In this document: in pieces, positions 1-7,824 of the stretch
Numbering within the stretch: the stretch's first letter is position 1
How the letters are laid out: the number at the start of each line of letters is the position of its first letter
Assembly: GCA_038200305.1 (NCBI GenBank)
Contig: JBBPYD010000080.1
Span: 1 to 31,222 of the forward strand
From: JANXXV01 sp038200305
Lineage (GTDB): Bacteria > Acidobacteriota > Terriglobia > Bryobacterales > Bryobacteraceae
Direction of reading: 5' to 3'
DNA: 31,222 bases
Made by a program: the position numbers and the translations under genes
Notes under the pieces: generated by a model
The model's database searches: none
What the model saw: the letters and a program-made list of their open reading frames with translations, nothing else
What the model was told of the DNA's origin: nothing

Positions 1-66
1 CCGTTCGGGCGCGACCCCGGCGGAGACTGAACACATTACCATAGGAGGAAAACCACTCGCGCTCTT

Positions 67-122
67 GGTCATGTTTTTATATGACCCAACCGAGAGCCTT
101 TCGGTCATGTAGTTAAATGACT
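67..122. promoter_or_regulatory. Two tandem operator-like dyads upstream of the sugar-oxidation operon
   Basis: Two near-identical palindromes lie here. Positions 67-86 read GGTCAT-N8-ATGACC and positions 103-122 read GGTCAT-N8-ATGACT. Spacing within each dyad is the same, and their centres are 36 bp apart. They sit 30-85 bp upstream of the promoter at 152-179. Paired same-phase dyads are typical of a dimeric regulator. Which family binds is not visible from sequence, and no regulator gene is adjacent inside the window. They could instead serve a divergent gene to the left of the window. Confidence 0.55.
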
Positions 123-151
123 TGACACGGGGCCCATCCTCTGAAGTTTTA

Positions 152-179
152 TTGACATCGCTCTTGCGGGAGGTATAGT
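152..179 (+). promoter_or_regulatory. Sigma-70-type promoter of the cytochrome c/PQQ operon
   Basis: The -35 hexamer TTGACA is at 152-157 and the -10 hexamer TATAGT at 174-179, with a 16-bp spacer. The cytochrome start codon at 192 is only 12 nt past the -10. The predicted transcript therefore has a very short leader, with no room for a Shine-Dalgarno sequence. A further TTGACA at 122-127 overlaps the second operator dyad but has no good -10 partner. Confidence 0.7.
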
Positions 180-191
180 CTTCCCTCTGAT

Positions 192-1025
192 ATGCTTTTG
201 TTCAGCAACAACCTCATTCGCCCTCTTGCGATCCTTGCAATCACGGCGCTCGGGGCCTCCGCCCAAGTCGTAAAATCGAAAAATCCGCTGCGCGATTCAC
301 CCGAAGTCGTGACGGCGGGTCGCTCCCTTTACAACAAAACCTGCACCGGGTGCCACGGGAAGGACGGCGACGAGGGAGACCGGGCGCCATCGCTGAATGC
401 CAACCGGCGCTACTTCCGCCTCAGCGAAGCCGCCATCTTCGACGCGGTCAAGAACGGAATCCCAGGTACGGCCATGCCCGCCTCGGGATTACCGGACCTC
501 GACGTCTGGCGAATCGTCGCCTTCATCCGCAATATCCGCGGAACCACGTCCGACAACATCGTGCCCGGTGACATCGCCAGCGGGATGACCGTATTCACCG
601 GCGCAGGGGGGTGCTCGCGCTGCCACATGATCCGCGGGCAAGGCGGGACCATTGGCCCGGATCTGTCCAGTATTGGCGCGCAGGTCACTTTACAAAAGCT
701 GCGGGACTCCTTGACCCAGGACGGGCCCATCCCGCCGGGCTACCGGCCTGTCAACGTGACCACTCTCAGCGGTGATGTGGTTCAGGGAATCGCGCGCAAC
801 GAGGACGCATTTTCCATACAGATTCTGGACGAAAAGAACAAACTGCATCTGTTTGACAAGCAGGAGCTGCGTGCCATCGTCTACGGTAAAAAATCATTGA
901 TGCCCCACAACTACGACAAGGCCCTGACCGCGATTCAGTTTCGCGATCTGCTCGCGATGCTAAGCAGGCAGGCCCGCACCAAAGTCAAGATGGAACAGCA
1001 GGGAGAGAACGAGGTCGGACGATGA
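192..1025 (+). CDS. Secreted two-haem cytochrome c, electron acceptor for the adjacent PQQ dehydrogenase
   Basis: 277 aa. An N-terminal hydrophobic signal segment (about residues 8-24, ending ASAQ) is followed by a class I cytochrome c domain with CTGCH at residues 51-55. A second haem site, CSRCH, is at 141-145. The C-terminal half (GQGG.IGPDL..IG, then a segment with LSGDVVQGIARNE and a late SLMP) resembles the haem-binding domain TIGR02603 of Planctomycetes, Verrucomicrobia and Acidobacteria. The last codons overlap the next gene as ATGA, so translation is probably coupled. The likely role is to take electrons from the quinoprotein in the periplasm and pass them to the respiratory chain. 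The physiological partner is inferred from adjacency. The start follows the promoter by 12 nt and no ribosome binding site is visible. Confidence 0.9.
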   Translation: MLLFSNNLIRPLAILAITALGASAQVVKSKNPLRDSPEVVTAGRSLYNKTCTGCHGKDGDEGDRAPSLNANRRYFRLSEAAIFDAVKNGIPGTAMPASGLPDLDVWRIVAFIRNIRGTTSDNIVPGDIASGMTVFTGAGGCSRCHMIRGQGGTIGPDLSSIGAQVTLQKLRDSLTQDGPIPPGYRPVNVTTLSGDVVQGIARNEDAFSIQILDEKNKLHLFDKQELRAIVYGKKSLMPHNYDKALTAIQFRDLLAMLSRQARTKVKMEQQGENEVGR

Positions 1026-2617
1026 AGATCACCAAACTGGTTTGCCTGACTTGTTGCGGATGGTCGCTTGGGGCGCAGGTCACGGATCGCCAATTGCGGG
1101 AGGCCAACTCCGCCAACTGGCTCCATTACAACGGCAGCTACGATAGCCGCCGGCATAGTCCGCTGGACCAGATCAATACGAAAACCGTCGATGCTTTGGT
1201 GCCGAAGTGGGTGTTCCACGTACCCGGAGCCACGCACATGGAGAGCGTGCCAATTGTCGTGGATGGCGTGATGTACGTCACTCAGCCGAATGAGGTGTAC
1301 GCGCTGGACGCCCGCAGCGGCCGGCAAATCTGGGAGTACCATCGGATTCCGGCGCGGCAAAAAGGGCCCAACCGGGGCGTTGCCGTGTGGGGCGACAAAG
1401 TCTACTTCACGACTCCCGACGCCTACCTGATCGCGTTGCACGCGGCTAGCGGGAACGTGATCTGGGAAGCGAAGCTGGCCGAGGCCAGCGACGGCTACTG
1501 GTCGCCCGCGGCGCCGCTGGTGGCAAACGGCAAAGTGATCGCCGGCATCGCCCCCAGCGACCATGGCCTCAATGGCTTTCTGGATGCCTACGATGCCACC
1601 ACGGGCGAACGTCTCTGGCGATTCAATCCCATTCCCAAAGCCGGCGAGAAGGGTTCGGAAACTTGGTCCGGAGATTCTTGGAAAACGGGCGGCGGAGACA
1701 CGTGGCTTACCGGCAGCTACGATCCCGAACTGAATGTGTTGTATTGGGGCATCGGGAACCCGGCCCCAGACTTCAACGGAGATGTGCGCAAGGGCGATAA
1801 TCTCTACACGGAATGCGTCGTGGCGCTCGATCTGGATACGGGAAAGATGAAATGGTATTTTCAGTTCACTCCGCACGACACCATGGATTGGGACGCCGTC
1901 GAAATTCCCGTACTGGTGGATGCTCCCTACCAGGGAAAAATGCGGAAGTTGATGGCCCACGCCGACCGCAACGGTTTTTACTATTTGCTGGATCGCGTCA
2001 CCGGCCAGTTCCTTACCGGAACTCCTTTCGTTCACCAGCTAAATTGGGCCACCGGCCTCAGCCCCGAGGGCCGGCCCATCCGCGTGCCGGGAATCGAACC
2101 CAGCTTGAAGGGGACGAAAGTGTGCCCGGCCGCCATTGGGGCGGCCAACTGGATGTCGCCTGCATATAATCCGGAAACCGGACTGTTTTATGTGGTCGCG
2201 CAGGAAGGCTGCGGGATGGCCAACAAATCGACCGAGAAATTCCGCCCCGGCGGCTTTCAATATCGCGCTACCGGCGATGTCAATTTGAAAGACGAATCCT
2301 GGAAAGTGTACGTCCGCGCGCTTGACCTTACCACCGGCAAGCTGAAGTGGGAATCGGAGCGGATCGGATCCACCAGTTTCGGGGGCGGATTGCTCTCCAC
2401 GGCGGGCGGTTTGATCTTCTCCGGCGAAGTGAACGGGCAGTTCGTTGCTCTGGATACCCAAAGCGGGAAGGCCGTCTGGCATTTCAACACGGGTCAGGCG
2501 ATTACCGCGCAACCGATCACCTATTCCGTGCGGGGGAAGCAGCATGTGGCATTGGCATCCGCCTCCGATGTGATCAGCTTCGGCCTGTTCGAACCTAAAA
2601 AGGAGGAAGCCAAGTGA
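1022..2617 (+). CDS. PQQ-dependent alcohol/sugar dehydrogenase (methanol/ethanol dehydrogenase family)
   Basis: 531 aa with a short signal peptide (to about residue 19). The protein has the eight-bladed quinoprotein pattern with repeated ALDARSGRQIWE-like tryptophan-docking motifs. The family core is present: GIGNPAPDFNGDVRKGDNLYTE, with the probable catalytic Asp259 in GDN, then FQFTPHDTMDWDAVEIPVL, and a late CPAAIGAANWMSPAYNP segment. These mark the type I quinoprotein alcohol dehydrogenase family, which oxidises alcohols or sugars in the periplasm using PQQ and calcium or a lanthanide. No cytochrome domain is fused; the preceding gene supplies one. It starts inside the cytochrome stop codon (ATGA) and its own stop overlaps the next start (GTGA). 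The substrate is not readable from sequence, but the mutarotase and lactonase downstream point to an aldose. Confidence 0.9.
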   Translation: MKITKLVCLTCCGWSLGAQVTDRQLREANSANWLHYNGSYDSRRHSPLDQINTKTVDALVPKWVFHVPGATHMESVPIVVDGVMYVTQPNEVYALDARSGRQIWEYHRIPARQKGPNRGVAVWGDKVYFTTPDAYLIALHAASGNVIWEAKLAEASDGYWSPAAPLVANGKVIAGIAPSDHGLNGFLDAYDATTGERLWRFNPIPKAGEKGSETWSGDSWKTGGGDTWLTGSYDPELNVLYWGIGNPAPDFNGDVRKGDNLYTECVVALDLDTGKMKWYFQFTPHDTMDWDAVEIPVLVDAPYQGKMRKLMAHADRNGFYYLLDRVTGQFLTGTPFVHQLNWATGLSPEGRPIRVPGIEPSLKGTKVCPAAIGAANWMSPAYNPETGLFYVVAQEGCGMANKSTEKFRPGGFQYRATGDVNLKDESWKVYVRALDLTTGKLKWESERIGSTSFGGGLLSTAGGLIFSGEVNGQFVALDTQSGKAVWHFNTGQAITAQPITYSVRGKQHVALASASDVISFGLFEPKKEEAK

Positions 2618-4428
2618 GCGCCAAAACTCTTCTGCTGGCTTTCGCTTTCACAACCCTTCCTGTCTTTACCCAGAGCCACTACAGCGTATCGGATGAACCT
2701 GCGGACGGCGCGGGCTCGCCCCGAGTGGTGGTTCTGCGGGATACCGTGGCCGGTGTCGAAGCCGCCATCACTCCCTCGGAAGGCGGAGAGCTCAGCAGTT
2801 ATCGAGTGAAGTTAAAAGGGCAATCGATCGAATTGTTGTACCACGCGAGGGATTATTCGCCTGGGCCTGGATTCAAGGGCAAAGCGCCACTGCTATGGCC
2901 GGCTGTCGGCGCGCAGTACCCGGTTGGAACCATCCCTGAAACCAGTTGCGGCGAAGGCACCTATCCGGTGGCAGGCAAAAACTACACCATGCCGTGCCAT
3001 GGCTTCGCCCGCAGCCTGCCGTGGACCGAAGTGAAAAGATCGGCGGACAACAGCGGCGCCCGCGTGACCGTCCAATTGCGCGACTCCGCACGCACCCGCC
3101 CGATGTACCCGTTCGCGTTCTTGTTGGACGCCAGTTACGAGCTCGCCGGCGGGCATCTCAGTATCAACTACACCGTTGCTTCGGACCGATCCAATGCCGA
3201 GCCGATGGTCTTCTCCATGGGGAACCATATCGCCTTCAACATCCCCTTTGTAAAGGGCACGAACCCGGCAGACATGACCTTTGAAACGCCCAGCACCATC
3301 CAACTGCTGCGGAACGAGCGCGGCGTGCTGAGTGGGGAGCAGAAGCCGCGTTCGTTCGATAATCCCACGCGCTTGGGCGACTTTGACGCTCAGGTCGCGA
3401 TGCCGCTCGCCGGTTATCGCAGCCAGCCGTACGTCCGTTTGGTGGATCCCCAGGGCGTGTCGCTGCGGATCACGCAACAGGCCAGCTCGAATGTGGCCGA
3501 GCCCCTTGTCCGGTTCAACATCTTCGGCAGTCCCAAGGTCGGTTATTTCAGCCCCGAGCCTTGGTTCGGAATACAGAACTCGTTGAACCTCGGCCGTGGA
3601 TTAGTGAAATTAGCCGCTGGAGAAACCTGGAAGTGGCGCATCGAGCTGCAGGCGGATGGTCCGCCGCCCGCTCGTTCGGCGGACTCATCAGGCGTAGAAA
3701 AGGTCGCCGGTGATTTCGGATTTGTCGAAGGCCCGGTCTGGTCCAAACAGGGCTTTCTGATTTTCAGCGACATCTACAACTCACGCATCATGAAAACTGG
3801 CGGCTCTCACCAGGCGGAGATTTATCGCAACTATTCGAACTCGGCGAACGGTAATTCCATGGACGCCCAAGGCCGGCTCTATAGCGCGGAGCGCGACGGA
3901 CGCCGTGTCGTGAGAATGGACACGGACGGCAGCCTGACCGTGATCGCGGCGGAATGGAAGGGAAAACGTCTCAACTCGCCGAATGACGTGGTCGTCAGGC
4001 GGGACGGTCACATTTACTTTTCTGATCCGGCTTCGAAAGCGGTGCTGGAGCCCAAGCAGCTTGGCTTCAATGGCCTTTATCACGTTACGCCATCCGGCAA
4101 GCTTTCACTCATCACGGAAAAGATGGCCCGGCCCAACGGGGTTGCCCTTACCCCCGACGGACGAACTCTCTATGTTGCCGATTCCGAGGAGAAAAAAATA
4201 CTGGCTTACGACCTGGATAAGGCAACGCGTCCAGGGAGCGCGCCTTCATTTCAGGGATCGACGGTTCGCCCGATGGACTTCGCGTCGCAGCCAACGGAAA
4301 TTTGTATATCGCCTGCCTTGGGATCTGTGTCTACTCAGCCTCCGGGAAACTCATCCGGACGATCGATTTTCCAGAAACTCCGGCCAACTGCGCCTTTGGA
4401 GACGCGGACCTGCGCACCCTGTATGTGA
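2614..4428 (+). CDS. Aldose 1-epimerase-like domain fused to SMP-30/gluconolactonase domain (frameshifted near C-terminus)
   Basis: 604 aa as read, with a GTG start overlapping the previous stop (GTGA) and a signal peptide to about residue 19. Residues about 45-345 look like a mutarotase-type beta-sandwich: ITPSEGGELSSY, LLWPAVG, CHGFARSLPW, SMGNHIAFN, FSPEPWFGIQNSL. Residues about 360-530 are an SMP-30/gluconolactonase beta-propeller with candidate metal ligands Glu372 (FVEGPVW), Asn457 (SPNDV) and Asp523 (VADSEEKK). The reading frame is then lost: from about residue 540 the peptide is unlike the family, and the expected ending continues in another frame to 4487. Together the domains would interconvert aldose anomers and hydrolyse the lactone made by the dehydrogenase. 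The fusion and neighbours make this role plausible, but no substrate is shown. Confidence 0.82.
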   Translation: MSAKTLLLAFAFTTLPVFTQSHYSVSDEPADGAGSPRVVVLRDTVAGVEAAITPSEGGELSSYRVKLKGQSIELLYHARDYSPGPGFKGKAPLLWPAVGAQYPVGTIPETSCGEGTYPVAGKNYTMPCHGFARSLPWTEVKRSADNSGARVTVQLRDSARTRPMYPFAFLLDASYELAGGHLSINYTVASDRSNAEPMVFSMGNHIAFNIPFVKGTNPADMTFETPSTIQLLRNERGVLSGEQKPRSFDNPTRLGDFDAQVAMPLAGYRSQPYVRLVDPQGVSLRITQQASSNVAEPLVRFNIFGSPKVGYFSPEPWFGIQNSLNLGRGLVKLAAGETWKWRIELQADGPPPARSADSSGVEKVAGDFGFVEGPVWSKQGFLIFSDIYNSRIMKTGGSHQAEIYRNYSNSANGNSMDAQGRLYSAERDGRRVVRMDTDGSLTVIAAEWKGKRLNSPNDVVVRRDGHIYFSDPASKAVLEPKQLGFNGLYHVTPSGKLSLITEKMARPNGVALTPDGRTLYVADSEEKKILAYDLDKATRPGSAPSFQGSTVRPMDFASQPTEICISPALGSVSTQPPGNSSGRSIFQKLRPTAPLETRTCAPCM

Positions 4429-4487
4429 CCGCGCGAACCTCCGTTTACCGCGTTCGCATTCCGGATGAAGGTTCGCTGCAATATTGA
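4221..4487 (+). other. Out-of-frame C-terminal end of the SMP-30 domain
   Basis: In the third frame, the stretch after 4221 reads RAFISGIDGSPDGLRVAANG and continues NLYIACLG, then CAFGDADLRTLYVT, up to TGA at 4485-4487. This is the normal end of SMP-30 proteins (PDG-hV-D--GN-YhA, then -N--FGG-D---LYhT). An in-frame TAA at 4218-4220 places the shift between about 4221 and 4270. A single missing base would join the two frames. The cause is either a real mutation or a sequencing/assembly error. Confidence 0.75.
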
Positions 4488-4513
4488 AATCTTTTGGGAA
4501 CGGGAGTGTAACA

Positions 4514-7075
4514 GTGCGCTTGTACAACACCATCCGCGTAGCGGCTTTGTGCCTGATCGGGTTAGACGCCGCGGCGGCGAAGAGCGTGGCCGTCATCGCG
4601 AGCAGCAACCTGGCTGCTCCCGCGCGGCATGGCGTGACCGCTCTTGAAAACGCAATTCGGACTAAAGGCTTCACCGTCGTTGGCGGACCGGAAAACGCCG
4701 ATTATCTGATTTTTGCCGGTGGCGATTCTGCCGTCACGGCCGCGCGAACCATTCAGGGCGCCGGCGTCACTCTGCCGAAAACGCCGGAATCCCTGCACAT
4801 CCTGCGCGGTCGCATCGGGAATAAGCCGGCCGTGGTCCTGGCCGGGGGAGATGCCCGTGGACTCATGTATGCCGCGCTGGATGCCGCCGAGAAGATCTCG
4901 GCAAGTTCCGGCGCGAATCCATTCCAATATATTCGCGCGACGTCCGAGACGCCCTTCCTGGTGGAACGCGGCATCTCCACCTACACCATGCAGCGCGCCT
5001 ATTTTCAGGAGCGCCTCTATGACGAGCGCTATTGGACCCGGTATTTCGACATGCTGGCGGCGAGCCGGATCAACAGCTTCGTCGTGATCTTTGGCTACGA
5101 AAACGGCGGCTTCATGGCACCGCTGTATCCCTTCTTCTTCAATACACCCGGGTTTTCAGATGTGGAGATGGTCGGGATCACATCCAATCAGCAAGCTAAA
5201 AACACAGCCGCCTTCAAGGCGCTGATACGCATCGCACACGAGCGTGGCGTGGATGTCACCGCCGGCATTTGGGACCACATCTACCGCGGCGGCGTGCAGG
5301 GCGGCGGCATTCCCGGCGCCTCGGAGAACGCCGGAAAACGAGTGCCAGGGCTGGTTTGGGGCGTCAATGCCGCCAACCTAGCCGCCTATACCAAGGCCTC
5401 CCTGCATCGCTTTCTGGAGATATTCCCGGAGCTTGATGCCATCCAGTTCCGCATGCATGATGAATCGGGCTTGAAGCATGAGGAGATGCAGTCGTTCTGG
5501 CACGATGTCTTCTCCGCAATCAAGCGGCAGCATCCCGATCTGCGGCTCGACCTTCGCGCCAAGGAATTGCCGGATGCAGTGATCGACGACGCAATGGCTT
5601 TGGGGCTGAAAGCCAACATCTCAACCAAATACTGGATGGAGCAGATGGGAATGCCGTTTCATCCCACGCACATCAACATACAAAACCAGCGGGATCGCCG
5701 CCATGGTTACGCAGATTTGCTGCGCTATCCGCAGCGCTATCGGGTTCACTGGCAGCTTTGGAACGGGGGTACCAGCCGCCTGCTCCTCTGGGGCGATCCG
5801 GAATACGTGCGGCGCTTCGCCTTAAGCGCAAAGCTTTACGATGGCAACAGCTTCGAGGTGAACGAAATGCTCGCGACGAAGATGTTAGGCGAACCGCAGG
5901 ATGAGAAGCCGCTGGAGATTCTGAATCCAAAGTATCGCTATTACGACTACGAATTCGAGCGATATTGGCATTTCTATCGTGTCTGGGGCCGGTTAACCTA
6001 CAACCCGAAAACCGACCCCGAGGTTTGGACCCGCGAGTTCGACAGCCGCTTTGGTCCCCAGGCCGGACCTCACTTGATGAAGGGTCTGCATCTCGCCAGC
6101 AACGTGCTACCACGCATCGTGGCGGCCAGTTACCGCTATCAAAACTTTCCAACCACCCGTGGTTGGGCCGAGATGAACCGGCAGGGCAGCCTGATGCAAT
6201 ACGCGGATGAGGATGGCAGCGATATTCAGCAGTTCATGAATGTTCGTGACGAGGCCAGGAGTCTGGTTTCCGGCACGGACACCGCGATGAGGCGACCGGA
6301 AGAGACTAGCCGATGGTTTGCAACCACGGCAGACGGGATACTGGACCAGGTTGCGCAAGCCGAGAAGAAGATCGGTAGCCAGGCGAACAAGGAATTCCGG
6401 TCGGCTGTAACGGACCTGAAAATTCTTGCGGGACTGTCGCGCTTTCACTCCTGGCGTCTTCTGGCGGGCGTCGACTACAACTTATACAAACAGACGGGCA
6501 ACTTAGCCGACTTTGACGATGCGGTTGCCGCGGAGCGTCACGCCCTCGAATCCTGGAAACAGATGGTGGACGCCGCAGACGGCGTGTATAGCGAAAATTT
6601 AGCGTTCGGCGTCCACGCTGTAGGTTTCAGCCGCCACTGGAAAGAAGAATACACGTTGCTGGGCCGAGATTTTGAGCAGCTTTTAGCGGAGCGGTCAAAG
6701 GCAAAGGGGAAGGAAGGAACCCGCCATCCACTCTTCTCGCCGGCATCGCGCCCGCCGAAAGCTCAACTCTCCGCTGCGGCCATTGCCGAGCCCGGTCAGG
6801 ACTTCGTCGTTTCCGCTCGAGTGGATGCTTCGGAAGGCGTTAAGTGGGTCCGTCTTCGATATCGCCACGTAACTCAGTTGGAAGATTATCAAACGGCCGA
6901 AATGGCTCTCGATTCTAGAAGCGGCGTGTATGTTGGCCGCATTCCCGCTTCTTTCCTTGACCCAAAATGGGACCTCATGTATTTCGTCGAGACCGTAGAC
7001 AGGAAAGGAGCGGGTCGCATGTACCCCGATCTTGAAGTGGACGCGCCTTACGTTGTTGTCACTGTGAAACGGTGA
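4514..7075 (+). CDS. Large secreted glycoside-hydrolase-like protein (alpha-glucuronidase/GH20-type layout)
   Basis: 853 aa from the GTG at 4514, which has GGGAG about 8 nt upstream and yields a clean signal peptide (RLYNTIRVAALCLIGLDAAAA). A TTG at 4484 would give a 10-residue longer product whose start overlaps the previous stop. Residues about 25-140 form a small alpha/beta domain like those preceding GH20/GH67 catalytic barrels (LAGGDARGLMYAALDAAE). A barrel-like region follows, with FLVERGISTYTM, an Ile-rich FVVIFGYENGG, GVDVTAGIWDHIYRGG, and an acidic IQFRMHDESGLKHEE that may carry catalytic residues. A C-terminal beta-rich domain (about 740-853) resembles a carbohydrate-binding or Ig-like module. 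Export and operon position suggest it releases sugars for the upstream oxidation enzymes. Family assignment is tentative. Confidence 0.65.
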   Translation: MRLYNTIRVAALCLIGLDAAAAKSVAVIASSNLAAPARHGVTALENAIRTKGFTVVGGPENADYLIFAGGDSAVTAARTIQGAGVTLPKTPESLHILRGRIGNKPAVVLAGGDARGLMYAALDAAEKISASSGANPFQYIRATSETPFLVERGISTYTMQRAYFQERLYDERYWTRYFDMLAASRINSFVVIFGYENGGFMAPLYPFFFNTPGFSDVEMVGITSNQQAKNTAAFKALIRIAHERGVDVTAGIWDHIYRGGVQGGGIPGASENAGKRVPGLVWGVNAANLAAYTKASLHRFLEIFPELDAIQFRMHDESGLKHEEMQSFWHDVFSAIKRQHPDLRLDLRAKELPDAVIDDAMALGLKANISTKYWMEQMGMPFHPTHINIQNQRDRRHGYADLLRYPQRYRVHWQLWNGGTSRLLLWGDPEYVRRFALSAKLYDGNSFEVNEMLATKMLGEPQDEKPLEILNPKYRYYDYEFERYWHFYRVWGRLTYNPKTDPEVWTREFDSRFGPQAGPHLMKGLHLASNVLPRIVAASYRYQNFPTTRGWAEMNRQGSLMQYADEDGSDIQQFMNVRDEARSLVSGTDTAMRRPEETSRWFATTADGILDQVAQAEKKIGSQANKEFRSAVTDLKILAGLSRFHSWRLLAGVDYNLYKQTGNLADFDDAVAAERHALESWKQMVDAADGVYSENLAFGVHAVGFSRHWKEEYTLLGRDFEQLLAERSKAKGKEGTRHPLFSPASRPPKAQLSAAAIAEPGQDFVVSARVDASEGVKWVRLRYRHVTQLEDYQTAEMALDSRSGVYVGRIPASFLDPKWDLMYFVETVDRKGAGRMYPDLEVDAPYVVVTVKR

Positions 7076-7098
7076 TCGCGCTGCAGAAGTTTAAAGAC

Positions 7099-7115
7099 CC
7101 TGATCCGTCGATAAG
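7099..7115 (-). repeat. 17-nt inverted repeat, left copy
   Basis: The minus strand reads CTTATCGACGGATCAGG, identical to plus-strand positions 7646-7662. The two copies face each other across 530 bp. The match ends abruptly on both sides. Confidence 0.6.
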
Positions 7116-7141
7116 CAGGACGTGAGTCATGTACAGCCCGT

Positions 7142-7167
7142 TTGCACCCACCGGTGCAACCCTTTTT
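7142..7167 (+). terminator. Probable rho-independent terminator of the sugar-oxidation operon
   Basis: A 7-bp perfect stem, TTGCACC (7142-7148) with GGTGCAA (7153-7159), closes a 4-nt CACC loop. It is followed by CCC and a run of five T at 7163-7167. It lies 66 nt after the last stop codon of the operon. Confidence 0.55.
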
Positions 7168-7457
7168 GCCTGCTTGCGCAAACCCTCGGCTTGACTTCAA
7201 GCCCTACTGAAAGCAGTTCGCATTGCAATAGACACCTCGTCCGCTTGATGTGCTGAAGAACGAACTGGCGGCTGGGGTTCTACCTTGCGGGCGATTCGGC
7301 GCCAACGCCGCTTGGTTGCGCTTGGCGATTCTGACGCACAATGCATCATGCACGCAAAATCGTACTTCGGCTGTGCGCACGAGCCGAGCGACTGGCCTCG
7401 TGGTTAGAAGCGATGCGATTGCTGCCGCTCCCCAGAAATGCTAGCTGGCACGTTGAT

Positions 7458-7470
7458 CTTATCGACGGAT
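7458..7470 (+). repeat. Partial internal copy of the 17-nt repeat
   Basis: CTTATCGACGGAT is identical to the first 13 bases of the repeat at 7646-7662. It lies between the two full-length copies. Confidence 0.5.
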
Positions 7471-7645
7471 GATACGGGACCATTTCCACCGGCCCAGCAA
7501 AGCTGTCCCTGTCGGGTGGCCTGAAGCTTTCGTATTCTCGCCGATGAATATCGTTTTGCCGGATCCGAACTGAATTTCTCACTGCCCTCCGACGAACCGA
7601 CGCCCTCTGACCGTGTTTGCCCGACGTTTTCCAGTACTGAAGGCA

Positions 7646-7662
7646 CTTATCGACGGATCAGG
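7646..7662 (+). repeat. 17-nt inverted repeat, right copy
   Basis: CTTATCGACGGATCAGG is the exact reverse complement of 7099-7115. It ends 16 nt before the -35 element of the orphan promoter at 7679. Confidence 0.6.
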
Positions 7663-7678
7663 ATAAAGAAATTTATTC

Positions 7679-7706
7679 TTGACACGTACACCCTGAAGAG
7701 TATTAT
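7679..7706 (+). promoter_or_regulatory. Orphan sigma-70-type promoter
   Basis: The -35 TTGACA is at 7679-7684 and the -10 TATTAT at 7701-7706, with a 16-bp spacer. No intact plus-strand gene follows; transcription would run antisense into the broken TonB-receptor fragment. It may be the leftover promoter of a deleted gene. Confidence 0.5.
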
Positions 7707-7824
7707 CGAAACTGCGTTGACGTGTCCTCGAGCGGGCGAATTGAGTCTTGAAAGAGCGAGTACGAGGGGCGCACTCCCTCTCACATCCATGCCGCAGCGA
7801 GACACGAGACTCGTGTCTACGAGG

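Larger units (their letters stand above)
7076..7824. other. Gene-poor degraded stretch
   Basis: No convincing gene is present on either strand. Short open frames lack recognisable domains, ribosome binding sites or start context. The stretch holds the terminator at 7142, three copies of a short repeat (7099, 7458, 7646), and a good promoter at 7679-7706 with no intact gene behind it. Together with the broken genes on its right, it looks like a deletion or mobile-element scar. Confidence 0.5.

Noticed and set aside
1..60. Possible gene end or start at the left edge (an AGGAGG at 43-48; an ATG on the minus strand at 42)
   Set aside because: The AGGAGG has no start codon at a usable distance, and the minus-strand frame is only 14 codons long before the edge. 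There is too little to support a gene.
935..2035. A long open frame of 366 codons on the minus strand
   Set aside because: It lies fully inside the cytochrome c and PQQ dehydrogenase genes, shows no known motif, and reads as the GC-rich shadow of those genes.
4484..4513. TTG start for the glycoside-hydrolase-like gene
   Set aside because: It would put ten polar residues before the signal peptide. The GTG at 4514 has a GGGAG sequence at proper spacing.
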